The notes: generated from the sequence alone by a model not told the origin. A stretch of 6,689 nucleotides of DNA from Nitrospirota bacterium (GCA_016208845.1 JACQXH010000034.1:1-6689); one strand, 5' to 3'. Counted from the stretch's first letter, positions 1 to 6,058 are shown. Numbers and translations: made by a program.

Positions 1-76
1 GTCATTCCGGCTTGTCCGGAATCTTTCCTCTGCTGAATCTTTGAAAAAGAAGGATCCCCGACGGGGCGGGAATGAC
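1..76. repeat. Palindrome-bounded intergenic repeat (REP/MITE-like)
   Basis: The element is bounded by GTCATTCC (1-8) and its exact reverse complement GGAATGAC (69-76). Inside are two smaller hairpins: TTCCGG/CCGGAA (5-10 and 16-21, 5-nt loop) and CCCC/GGGG (56-59 and 63-66). Elements with GTCATTCC-type ends are commonly dispersed between genes in Nitrospirota and Desulfobacterota genomes. No reading frame covers it. It starts exactly at the window edge, so it may extend to the left. Copy number cannot be judged from one window. Confidence 0.55.
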
Positions 77-141
77 ATCAATGTGTCATCATGGCTGTTT
101 TATGGACTTTGACGTGACCGTGATTATCTGCTTATATTCTA

Positions 142-171
142 TTACATTTCATATTAATAATAGGTTATAAT
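142..171 (+). promoter_or_regulatory. Putative sigma70-type promoter of the AAA+ ATPase gene
   Basis: A perfect TATAAT (166-171) has a weak -35-like TTACAT (142-147) 18 bp upstream. It lies 43 bp before the ATG at 215, giving a predicted leader of roughly 35-40 nt. The surrounding sequence is very AT-rich, so a chance TATAAT is possible. Its position inside a palindrome (164-178), which would suit repression, is the main extra support. Confidence 0.4.
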
Positions 172-203
172 TTATAACATTATTATTAAAAAATAGGTTA
201 TAA
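159..203. promoter_or_regulatory. Operator-like repeats before the AAA+ gene
   Basis: AATAGGTTATAA occurs twice exactly, at 159-170 and 192-203, a period of 33 bp or about three helical turns. The first copy is half of a perfect inverted repeat, GTTATAA-T-TTATAAC (164-178), that covers the putative -10 box. The arrangement suits cooperative binding of a repressor to one DNA face, possibly autoregulation. No regulator gene is adjacent in the window, so the binding protein is unknown. Confidence 0.45.
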
Positions 204-214
204 AATATTACATC

Positions 215-1567
215 ATGTTTAAGCGAACTATTGAGAAATATTTTCTTGAATGGAAAAACAGACAGAAGAGAAAACCTCTTGTCATCAGAGGCGCAAGGCA
301 GGTAGGCAAGACATCGGCTGTCAATCTTTTTGCGCATGAATATTTCAATACTTACATATATATAAATCTGGAACTGGAAGACAATCTCGCCCTGTTCTCA
401 AGAATGAATCCGGTTCGTGAATTGCTTCAGGCTGTCCAGTTAAAATTCAATAAAAAGATTATACCCGGTGAAACACTCATCTTCATCGATGAAGTACAGA
501 ATTCCAGTATTGCAATGAACCAGCTCAGGTATTTCTATGAGGAGATGCCCGGCTTGCATGTTGTTGCTGCGGGATCATTGCTTGAAGTAAAAATGAAGAC
601 AGAAGGGTTTTCATTCCCTGTGGGGAGAGTCGAATATTGCTATATGCATCCGGTTACTTTTGAAGAATTTCTCTCTGCTATGGGAGAAAAGGAGATGCTT
701 GAATATATAAATTCCATCAGACCCGGCAGCAGCATATCACCTGAAATCCATACTACACTGATGAGAAAATATCACGAATACCTGCTGGTCGGCGGGATGC
801 CGGAGGCAGTTGCCCGGTATGCTGAAACAAAATTACTGATTGATGTAGACCCTGTGTATGAATCCATATTGACAGGCTTCAAAGATGATGTTTTGAAGTA
901 TGCCAGTCTTGCCAGGGCAAAATACATTCAATATATCGTAGAGCATGCATCAAAATATATCGGGCTTCCTGTTAAGTATGAGAATTTCGGGGGCTCAGGT
1001 TTTCGCAGCAGAGAGATGAGCGAGGCCTTTGACGTGCTTGAAAAAGCAATGATCATCAGCAGGGTTTATGCTTCTGCATCAAAACAGCTTCCGATAGTTA
1101 ATAATTTGAAGAAAGCGCCGAAGCTTTTGTTCTTAGACACCGGGCTTGTCAATTATCAGGTAGCACTAAGGACAGAGATAATAAACATACAGAACATCAA
1201 TGCCGTATATCACGGTCAGATCGGCGAACAGATTGTGGGGCAGACCTTACTGTCGCTTTCAACACGAAAAAATACAAACCTGTCCTACTGGTACAGAGAA
1301 CAAAAAGGCTCTATTTCCGAGATAGACTATCTGGTAAGCTCGCACAACAAGCTAATTCCCGTTGAAGTCAAATCGGGGAAATCCGGGACCTTAAGGTCTC
1401 TTCATAACTTTATGGATGAAAGCAAAAATAAATTTGCAATCAGAATATATTCCGGAATAATGGGTATTGAAAAGATACGCACTCCGAATAAAAAACAGTT
1501 TGCCTTGTTTTCAATACCATTTTATCTGCTAAATCGTATTGAGCAATTGCTTGAGGATGTTGTATAG
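215..1567 (+). CDS. AAA+ ATPase with C-terminal DUF4143 nuclease-like domain
   Basis: This is a complete 450-residue protein of the AAA_14/DUF4143 family of predicted ATPases. The N-terminal P-loop domain shows Walker A GARQVGKT (26-33), Walker B LIFIDE (88-93) and an AAGS sensor-like strand (119-121). The middle carries family-typical LVGGMPEAV (191-199) and LDTGL (308-311). The C-terminal part resembles a PD-(D/E)xK fold: E338, D371 in SEIDYLV, and E384-V-K386 in PVEVKSG. Length fits the family. The biological role of these proteins is unsettled; they are widespread, often occur as isolated single genes, and have been suspected of nucleic-acid or defence-related roles. The ATG at 215 lies directly before the first conserved segment, but no clear Shine-Dalgarno precedes it, so initiation may be weak. 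The gene is separate from, and convergent with, the operon to its right. Confident on family, not on function. Confidence 0.93.
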   Translation: MFKRTIEKYFLEWKNRQKRKPLVIRGARQVGKTSAVNLFAHEYFNTYIYINLELEDNLALFSRMNPVRELLQAVQLKFNKKIIPGETLIFIDEVQNSSIAMNQLRYFYEEMPGLHVVAAGSLLEVKMKTEGFSFPVGRVEYCYMHPVTFEEFLSAMGEKEMLEYINSIRPGSSISPEIHTTLMRKYHEYLLVGGMPEAVARYAETKLLIDVDPVYESILTGFKDDVLKYASLARAKYIQYIVEHASKYIGLPVKYENFGGSGFRSREMSEAFDVLEKAMIISRVYASASKQLPIVNNLKKAPKLLFLDTGLVNYQVALRTEIINIQNINAVYHGQIGEQIVGQTLLSLSTRKNTNLSYWYREQKGSISEIDYLVSSHNKLIPVEVKSGKSGTLRSLHNFMDESKNKFAIRIYSGIMGIEKIRTPNKKQFALFSIPFYLLNRIEQLLEDVV

Positions 1568-1722
1568 AGAATCAATTACAGAGCTTTAATTATTAACTGA
1601 AAGTAACTATCCTTTAATCATCTTATGCCGGATTTTTAAGTTCATTTATAGCCTTGGTAGTCTAAGGATACAATATTATTAAGTTTTTGATAAAGGCATG
1701 GGTTTAATCATGATTGGAGGTA

Positions 1723-1830
1723 ATGGGCAAGCTGACCGCTTATACCAAACAGCTCGACATGGTCATGTACAATAATGCGGTAACGGATATGTTCATTGAG
1801 GACTTTGTTCGGGACCATATAAAGAAGTGA
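1723..1830 (+). CDS. Possible small ORF or gene remnant (35 aa)
   Basis: An open frame runs from ATG 1723 to TGA 1828-1830 and encodes 35 residues, starting MGKLTAYTKQLDM and ending FVRDHIKK. The composition is protein-like and would form an amphipathic helix. GGAGG (1716-1720) lies upstream but only 2 nt from the ATG, too close for good initiation; a TTG at 1714 is an in-frame alternative without a better ribosome site. I do not recognise the sequence. It could be a real small protein, the 3' remnant of a lost gene, or chance. Confidence 0.25.
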   Translation: MGKLTAYTKQLDMVMYNNAVTDMFIEDFVRDHIKK

Positions 1831-1856
1831 ATAGTAGTTAGTGAATAGTGAATAGT
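1829..1856. repeat. Heptamer tandem repeat (GAATAGT)
   Basis: Four consecutive 7-mers: GAATAGT, AGTTAGT, GAATAGT, GAATAGT. Three are identical and one is diverged. The array starts on the stop codon of the doubtful small ORF and contains several stop triplets. It is too short to assign a role; simple slippage is the likeliest origin. Confidence 0.5.
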
Positions 1857-1912
1857 AAAAGATTATATTAATGTTGTGGACGTCGAATTAAGCTGTCACT
1901 CCATTCACTTTT

Positions 1913-2368
1913 TCACGTTGCAAGTAAAATATCAACAGGAAGATTTTTTCTGTCCGCTGTCTTGAACCATTCTCTCAGTTGAATGTTTTCACTTTTAAGT
2001 TTTGTCATATTCAGCGCTTTCTCTATCGAAAAAAGCAGCTGCTCTTTTCTGAACGGTTTTGTGATGTAATCGAACCCGCCTTTTTTCATTGTCTCGAGTC
2101 CATGTTCGGCCGTGCCATATGCAGCGGTAATAATTACCGGGATGTTACTGTCGATCTCCCTGATCTTTTCGAGAAGCTGTATGCCGTCTATCACCGGCAG
2201 TTTCATTTCCGCTATGACGAGCGATATACAATCTTTTCTGACAATATCGAGCGCCTCCAGGGGATTGTTGGTGACCAGAGGTTCATATGGAGTATTTCCC
2301 CTGATAAGAATGCTCATAAGTTCGAGCATCTCTGGTTCGTTGTCTACTATCAATAATCTTTCTTTCAT
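1913..2368 (-). CDS. Stand-alone atypical receiver domain (pseudo-receiver)
   Basis: A 151-residue protein made of one NtrC-like receiver domain (about 1-120) and a short tail. Fold landmarks are clear: LLIVDNE (5-11), VIAEMKLPVIDG (51-62), PVIITAAYGT (77-86) and YITKPF (101-106) with invariant Lys104. Three functional positions differ from the family. The phospho-acceptor Asp is Glu54 (codon GAA, 2207-2209), one acidic-pocket Asp is Asn10, and the switch Thr/Ser is Ala82. Asp-to-Glu at this site can mimic phosphorylation in some receivers, so it may be locked in one state or act as a binding platform. Residues 122-134 (TKLKSENIQLREW) resemble the linker that joins receiver to AAA+ domain in NtrC proteins, but the protein ends soon after. 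The ATG at 2368 is preferred: GAAGG lies 8 nt upstream and the previous gene stops 4 bp before it. An upstream ATG (2398) would add 10 residues. Last gene of the operon. Confidence 0.88.
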   Translation of the reverse strand: MKERLLIVDNEPEMLELMSILIRGNTPYEPLVTNNPLEALDIVRKDCISLVIAEMKLPVIDGIQLLEKIREIDSNIPVIITAAYGTAEHGLETMKKGGFDYITKPFRKEQLLFSIEKALNMTKLKSENIQLREWFKTADRKNLPVDILLAT

Positions 2369-2372
2369 GGTT

Positions 2373-2804
2373 TTAACCTTCCCATGCGTTAACAACAAAC
2401 ACAGGGCAGGGGGCCTGTCTAATTACTTTTTCCAAAACATTATCGCCAAGGAGTTTGCTAATCCAATTTTTATTCTTCCTGGAGCCCATGATAATTACGT
2501 CGCACCTTTCCTCCTCAGCTGCTTCAATAATCTTTGCGGGGACATCTCCTTCTTCGAGCCTTGCTTTTATAAATCTTCCCTCGGACTCTGCAAGTCCCTT
2601 TAGTTCAGATACAGCCTTTTCTCCTCCGCTGTTCAGCGCATCCTCAATATTTTTGATGCCGGTCAAGTTTAAATCTCCTTCATATGAAGGTATTACCTTA
2701 ACAACCGTTATCCAGCATTTTTCATCATTTGCAAGCTGTAGACCCTGAACAAGGACATTTTTTGAGCCGTTTACTGCTATAAGCACTTTTCTGTAGCCTT
2801 TCAT
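2373..2804 (-). CDS. Single-domain universal stress protein, degenerate nucleotide site
   Basis: A 143-residue UspA-superfamily protein (PF00582), cytoplasmic. It has the typical first strand RKVLIAVNGS (5-14), a GDVPAKIIEAA helix region (86-96) and the last strand APCPVFVV (131-138). The ATP-binding pattern G-2x-G-9x-G-S/T keeps its spacing but not its residues: G107-S-R-K110, then G120-D121. The nucleotide-contacting Asp near strand 1 is Asn12. ATP binding is therefore doubtful, in contrast to the tandem-domain paralogue next door. ATG 2804 is chosen because GGAG lies 9 nt upstream and it leads straight into strand 1. An ATG at 2819 would add five residues (MERSD) with a poorly spaced AGGA. 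It lies 42 bp after the tandem gene and 4 bp before the receiver gene, in one transcription unit. Confidence 0.9.
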   Translation of the reverse strand: MKGYRKVLIAVNGSKNVLVQGLQLANDEKCWITVVKVIPSYEGDLNLTGIKNIEDALNSGGEKAVSELKGLAESEGRFIKARLEEGDVPAKIIEAAEEERCDVIIMGSRKNKNWISKLLGDNVLEKVIRQAPCPVFVVNAWEG

Positions 2805-2846
2805 ATCGCTTCTCTCCATTTTCCTATTTCAAATTTTAAATTCATG

Positions 2847-3704
2847 TCACCTCGCCACAAGTATCGGACAGCCGGCATGTATAATCACTCTTTCCGCAGT
2901 GCTTCCCATAATTGCCCTGTTTACGCCCCTGTACCCGTGACTTCCCATGACTATCAAATCATTTTTGTTATTCTTTGCGGCCTCTATTATTTTTTCCGCC
3001 GCCTGCCCTTCCTCTATCATGGTTTTTACAGATACGCCCTGTGAAAAAGCCAGATCTTTTGCTCCGTCCGTAATTTTTTGGGCCTCTTTCAGCAGGCTCC
3101 TTTTTATCGAATCGGTTTTAAAAAAACCTATCATCTCTTCATAACGGGGTATCACATAAAGTACTGTTACCTCAGCCCCGTCAATCTTTGCCAGACTGCA
3201 TGCGCGGGTCAGCGCCTTTTTGCCTGATTCTGAGGCTTCAAACGGGACCAGCACAGAGCTGTAAACGCCGGTGCATTCGGTGCAGTGTTTCTTCACAATA
3301 AGTACGTCGGCATGAGAATTGACAATGACTTGAGAAGTTACGCTTCCCATGAGCAGTCTGTTTATACCCTTTCGTCCGTATGTTCCGAGCACAATAAGGT
3401 CTGCCTTCTTTTCCCTTGCAATATCGACAATGACAGTAGGAGGGTCTCCTTCACAGAGCAGGGACTGCACCTCTATGCCGAATTCCGAAGTCAGCATTTC
3501 CTTTGTCTGGACGCACGCCTTTTCGCCGACCTTTAAACGCTTTTCCAGCTGCTCCGGGGCAATCCCGAATTCTTCAGTGTCAAAATAGACGGCGTGTGCC
3601 ATAATGAGTTTGCCGCCATGTCTCTTTATCCAGTTCGATGCCTCTATAAGGGCTGCTTTGCTGTATAGAGAATCATCGAACCCGACTAAAATCGTTTTAT
3701 ACAT
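2847..3704 (-). CDS. Tandem-domain universal stress protein
   Basis: A 285-residue protein with two complete UspA domains (about 1-138 and 148-285). Both have intact ATP-type motifs: G107-T-Y-G110-x9-G120-S121 and G254-S-H-G257-x9-G267-S268. Domain 1 has Asp10 at the nucleotide-contact position (VGFDDS); domain 2 has Glu156 there. Tandem Usps normally form a dimer-like pair within one chain and act in the cytoplasm in stress adaptation. The linker carries H140-C141-T-E-C144, a CxxC pair that could be redox-active or metal-binding. ATG 3704 is preferred because GGAGG sits at a good distance and MYKTILVGFD is a normal Usp start. An ATG at 3776 overlaps the preceding stop as TAATG and would add 24 mostly polar residues, so coupled or dual initiation is possible. 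A hairpin (3713-3730) abuts the ribosome site. Confidence 0.93.
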   Translation of the reverse strand: MYKTILVGFDDSLYSKAALIEASNWIKRHGGKLIMAHAVYFDTEEFGIAPEQLEKRLKVGEKACVQTKEMLTSEFGIEVQSLLCEGDPPTVIVDIAREKKADLIVLGTYGRKGINRLLMGSVTSQVIVNSHADVLIVKKHCTECTGVYSSVLVPFEASESGKKALTRACSLAKIDGAEVTVLYVIPRYEEMIGFFKTDSIKRSLLKEAQKITDGAKDLAFSQGVSVKTMIEEGQAAEKIIEAAKNNKNDLIVMGSHGYRGVNRAIMGSTAERVIIHAGCPILVAR

Positions 3705-3712
3705 ATTTCCCT

Positions 3713-3730
3713 CCGGTGATGTCACACCGG
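3713..3730 (-). promoter_or_regulatory. Hairpin abutting the tandem-Usp ribosome binding site
   Basis: On the coding strand, CCGGTG-TGACAT-CACCGG forms a perfect 6-bp stem with a 6-nt loop. The last GG of the 3' arm forms part of GGAGGG, the Shine-Dalgarno of the ATG at 3704. The stem could limit ribosome access, or favour use of the upstream TAATG start. It is short, and no partner sequence for an alternative fold is evident, so a riboswitch is not claimed. Confidence 0.4.
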
Positions 3731-3775
3731 GCTGATGAGTTTCCATTTCCTCATCATGTATTTCAGTCTTTGCCA

Positions 3776-4579
3776 TTAGTGAGCCCCCCCACCTTTTCTG
3801 AATATGAGACCCACTCCAAAACCGGCTCCAAGCGCAGCAACTATTGATATTATCCCGTATAAGGCCGCTTTATTTTTAGCCATATCAAAAAGCGTTTTCA
3901 CGATTCCGACCTGCTCCACAAGTACATTTGCATCTGCCTTCTCTGCAACCCTGCCGTCCTTAACCGCATATACAGTGACGGTATAATTACCCGGAGACGC
4001 CTGAAAGGGCCAATCAAGCAGGATATAATAATCCTGTCTGCCATTTTTGCTGGTTGTGGAGATTTTGCCGTGTGAGGTGCTATACAATTTTGAAGATTCT
4101 TTGAATTTTACAAACTCGTTAAACCATCTTGTTTTTTCATTTTCGTTTTCAACAGGCTTGATCTCTATATGCTTTTCCAATGCTGTGTAACCTATCAGAT
4201 ATTTTTCTATCTCATCCTTACTCAGAAGGTCTTCAATTTTCTTCGTGCTGTGCAGGAAATACAGGTTAGGCACATGTTCGAATTCCAGGCTTCCAACATT
4301 CATCCATAAAAAACCTGCCGCCTTACCCTTTTTCTTTAATGCCTGATGCCCTTCAGGAGAGGTTATTTTAATGATCAGATCTGTGCCAGGATCAGAATTG
4401 CCTTTTACGCTCACAGTGCTGCCGTGATAAAAGAAATCTATCTTTATGTGATCATGGTTGGCCTTTATTGTCAGATCTGCCGACGCGTCAGCCGTGTATA
4501 TGAGCAGTCCAAGTATGGATACCCCTAATAATGCAAGCAGACTTAAGATCGCAAGAATTACGGTCTTTGTTTTTTCCAT
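3776..4579 (-). CDS. TIGR02186-type (Alph_Pro_TM-like) membrane protein beside TauE/SafE exporter
   Basis: A 267-residue protein with an N-terminal hydrophobic signal/anchor (about 6-29), a large external domain (about 34-235) and one C-terminal membrane helix (about 239-260) ending in cytoplasmic RKGGGAH. I recognise the overall pattern of the TIGR02186/PF09608 family from GFLWMNVGSLEFEHVPNLYF (89-108), YLIGYTALE (127-135), the SPGNYTVTVYAVKDGRV strand pair (195-211) and the end helix. From memory this family is typically found next to TauE/SafE permeases, mainly described in Alphaproteobacteria; its function is unknown. An external partner of the permease is a reasonable inference. GGAGG lies 8 nt before ATG 4579, and the permease stop is 1 bp upstream. 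The 3' end contains a run of seven G (3784-3790) and the stop shares a base with a possible downstream ATG (TAATG). Confidence 0.87.
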   Translation of the reverse strand: MEKTKTVILAILSLLALLGVSILGLLIYTADASADLTIKANHDHIKIDFFYHGSTVSVKGNSDPGTDLIIKITSPEGHQALKKKGKAAGFLWMNVGSLEFEHVPNLYFLHSTKKIEDLLSKDEIEKYLIGYTALEKHIEIKPVENENEKTRWFNEFVKFKESSKLYSTSHGKISTTSKNGRQDYYILLDWPFQASPGNYTVTVYAVKDGRVAEKADANVLVEQVGIVKTLFDMAKNKAALYGIISIVAALGAGFGVGLIFRKGGGAH

Positions 4580-4580
4580 A

Positions 4581-5435
4581 TTAGTGTCCTCCCGCTTGAG
4601 ATATTAGCAGCGACGGGGTCAATGTGAGGTCAAAAACTATTTTTACAGTAACAGCAAGCACGATAACTGCAAGGATCACCTTGAGCTGTTCTCCTTTAAG
4701 TTTTCTTCCAAAGACCGCGCCTACTTGTGCGCCGACGGTCGAGCCCAAAAGCAGCAGGACCGCAAGAATAAAATCCACATTATGATTTGTATATGCCTGT
4801 AAAAATGTGACCTCTATGCAATTGAACAAAATCTGGAAGAGGCTTGTCCCAACAACAACATGCATCGGCATTCTCAATATATACACCATAACCGGCACCA
4901 TCAGAAAGCCGCCGCCCACTCCCATTATTGCGGCAAGAACGCCGACAAACCCGCCGAAGATGACCGGGAGCAGTGCAGAATGAGTGACTCCTGATTTTTC
5001 AAAATGAGTTTGTAAAGGGAGTGACTTTAAAAATTTTCCCACCGAGGACTCTTTTTCTGTTTTTACCTCATGTGTTTTATTTTTCTTAATGCTGTTTAAG
5101 CTTTCGATCAACATGTACGTGCCGACAATGCGCACTCCGGCAAGACCGCCTACGAAACCGCCGATAAGGAGATACAGTCCCATCTTGAAATCCACATTGC
5201 CTAAGCGCCAGTGGGCGTATGTCCCTGACGTTGATGCGGCAACTATCTGGTTTGAGTCTGTCGCAGCGGCAACCGTTGACGGTATGCCGAACATTATCAA
5301 AAGCGGCGTCATCAGGAATCCACCTCCGACTCCGAATAAACCTGATAGCAGACCCACTGCAAGTCCAAGACCTACAGGAATCAGTATGTTGATGCTGGTT
5401 AATGCAACCGGTAAATAAAGGTACATGAAATTCAT
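4581..5435 (-). CDS. TauE/SafE-family (sulfite exporter type) permease
   Basis: A 284-residue integral membrane protein of the TauE/SafE family (PF01925, formerly DUF81). The two half-repeats are visible, each opening with the family's glycine-rich motif: GLFGVGGGFLMTP (32-44) and IMGVGGGFLMVP (170-181). Hydrophobic segments fit about eight membrane helices. A charged loop (about 113-150) separates the halves and is probably cytoplasmic. Family members move sulfite, sulfoacetate, taurine-derived or other small anions; the substrate here cannot be read from the sequence. AAGGAG stands 8 nt before ATG 5435. It starts 27 bp after the first operon gene stops and ends 1 bp before the TIGR02186-type gene, which supports joint expression and a shared transport role. 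Confidence 0.93.
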   Translation of the reverse strand: MNFMYLYLPVALTSINILIPVGLGLAVGLLSGLFGVGGGFLMTPLLIMFGIPSTVAAATDSNQIVAASTSGTYAHWRLGNVDFKMGLYLLIGGFVGGLAGVRIVGTYMLIESLNSIKKNKTHEVKTEKESSVGKFLKSLPLQTHFEKSGVTHSALLPVIFGGFVGVLAAIMGVGGGFLMVPVMVYILRMPMHVVVGTSLFQILFNCIEVTFLQAYTNHNVDFILAVLLLLGSTVGAQVGAVFGRKLKGEQLKVILAVIVLAVTVKIVFDLTLTPSLLISQAGGH

Positions 5436-5462
5436 CTGCCTGTCTCCTTGCTGATAAAATAA

Positions 5463-5942
5463 TTACACTGCATAGACCTGCCTCCCCATGGTTACAATGG
5501 GTCTTGAGGCTGTTCTGACGAGCTTTTGTAAATCGCTTGATGAAATATCGCTGTTATCGGCTACGCTAGGACTGAGAATCACCATGTCAACCGTATTTTT
5601 CTCTTTGAGAAAATCTTTTATTGCCGGAATGGCATCTAATGCTACCGTGTAGACTCTTGTAACAACGCCTTCGCCCCGGCATTTTTCCAAAAGAAGATTG
5701 AGTTTTCTTTCATATTTCCTGTCCAAATTCTCGGAGAGGACCACCCTTGCAGTGTCAAGCTCTCCTGCCTCGGCAAAAGTGACTGCGGTCATGAGGTCGT
5801 TGAATTTTTCCATAATCCCCTTCTTGTGAGCCATCAGGATGGTCACGTCCTCATTCATAGCCTTTGCAAGATCAACGGCATAGGAAAATCCTTCGTCAAA
5901 ATCCTCATTCTGATAAGTAACGAATAAAATTTGTTTTCTCAT
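5463..5942 (-). CDS. Divergent UspA-fold protein, first gene of the operon
   Basis: A 159-residue cytoplasmic protein with a Usp-like layout: first strand KQILFVTYQN (3-12), helix DEGFSYAVDLAKAMN (16-30), second strand DVTILMAHK (32-40), VDMVILSPS (118-126) and a last strand RPIVTM (147-152). The G-2x-G-9x-G-S nucleotide motif is absent; SPSVADNSDISSSD stands in its place. It is therefore a Usp-like protein unlikely to bind ATP in the usual way. ATG 5942 is chosen because a near-perfect AGGAGGTGA sits 4-5 nt upstream. A GTG at 5948 lies inside that ribosome site and is rejected as start. It sits about 30 bp downstream of a sigma54-type promoter and is followed by the permease gene after 27 bp. 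Confidence 0.8.
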   Translation of the reverse strand: MRKQILFVTYQNEDFDEGFSYAVDLAKAMNEDVTILMAHKKGIMEKFNDLMTAVTFAEAGELDTARVVLSENLDRKYERKLNLLLEKCRGEGVVTRVYTVALDAIPAIKDFLKEKNTVDMVILSPSVADNSDISSSDLQKLVRTASRPIVTMGRQVYAV

Positions 5943-5972
5943 GGTCACCTCCTAATTTCTGCAGTTTATAAA

Positions 5973-5988
5973 TGCATTAACCATGCCA
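5973..5988 (-). promoter_or_regulatory. Sigma54 (-24/-12) promoter of the Usp/exporter operon
   Basis: On the - strand, TGGCATGGTTAATGCA matches the sigma54 consensus TGGCAC-N5-TTGCW with the critical GG (5986-5987) and GC (5974-5975) at the exact spacing. Only two less strict positions differ. Transcription would start near 5962, leaving about 20 nt of leader containing the AGGAGG of the first gene. An adjacent broken sigma54-activator gene and two palindromes upstream support the call. Confidence 0.75.
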
Positions 5989-6036
5989 TAGAAAATCTTA
6001 TTGAATTTAAAGCATAATTTATCTGGGGTAAAAATG

Positions 6037-6058
6037 ATGTTCATAATATGAACGGCAC
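6037..6058. promoter_or_regulatory. Putative activator site 1 (15-bp perfect palindrome)
   Basis: GTTCATA-A-TATGAAC (6039-6053) is a perfect inverted repeat with 7-bp arms. Its centre is about 84 bp upstream of the predicted sigma54 start site, a normal position for an upstream activator site. Flanks on both sides are shared with a second site at 6153-6174: 18 of 22 bases are identical over the longer block. Confidence 0.55.

Larger units (their letters stand above)
1568..1912. other. Convergent intergenic region, mostly empty
   Basis: This 345-base gap separates the convergent AAA+ gene and the receiver gene. It holds one doubtful 35-codon ORF (1723-1830) and a heptamer tandem repeat (1829-1856). 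A six-pair hairpin (1652-1667, CCTTGG/CTAAGG with one G-U pair) has no following T-run and is not convincing as a terminator. I see no tRNA, no other gene and no clear terminator for either flanking gene. Confidence 0.6.

Noticed and set aside
149..337. - strand open frame overlapping the start of the AAA+ gene
   Set aside because: It lies opposite the Walker A coding region and AT-rich control DNA, and its translation is low-complexity and hydrophobic without motifs.
1..1567. AAA+ gene with the flanking repeat as a transposon
   Set aside because: The 1-76 palindrome has no matching partner on the other side of the gene, and no transposase or target duplication is visible.
1652..1667. Hairpin after the AAA+ gene as a terminator
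   Set aside because: The stem is only six pairs with a G-U pair and no T-run follows, so a rho-independent terminator is not supported.
1829..1856. CRISPR-like array
   Set aside because: Units are 7 bp and contiguous with no spacers. No CRISPR repeats or cas genes are in the window.
2369..2398. Upstream ATG (2398) for the receiver gene
   Set aside because: It would overlap the Usp gene and add ten residues before a receiver that starts normally at MKERLLIVDNE. The ATG at 2368 has a properly spaced GAAGG.
2112..2603. Long + strand open frame (163 codons) opposite the receiver and Usp genes
   Set aside because: It runs antisense across two genes with clear family motifs, and its translation resembles no domain I recognise. 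It is a shadow frame, as is the one at 1979-2356.
2373..5942. Toxin-antitoxin or defence system in the - strand operon
   Set aside because: All products fit transport, Usp and receiver families. No toxin fold, nuclease or defence effector is seen there.
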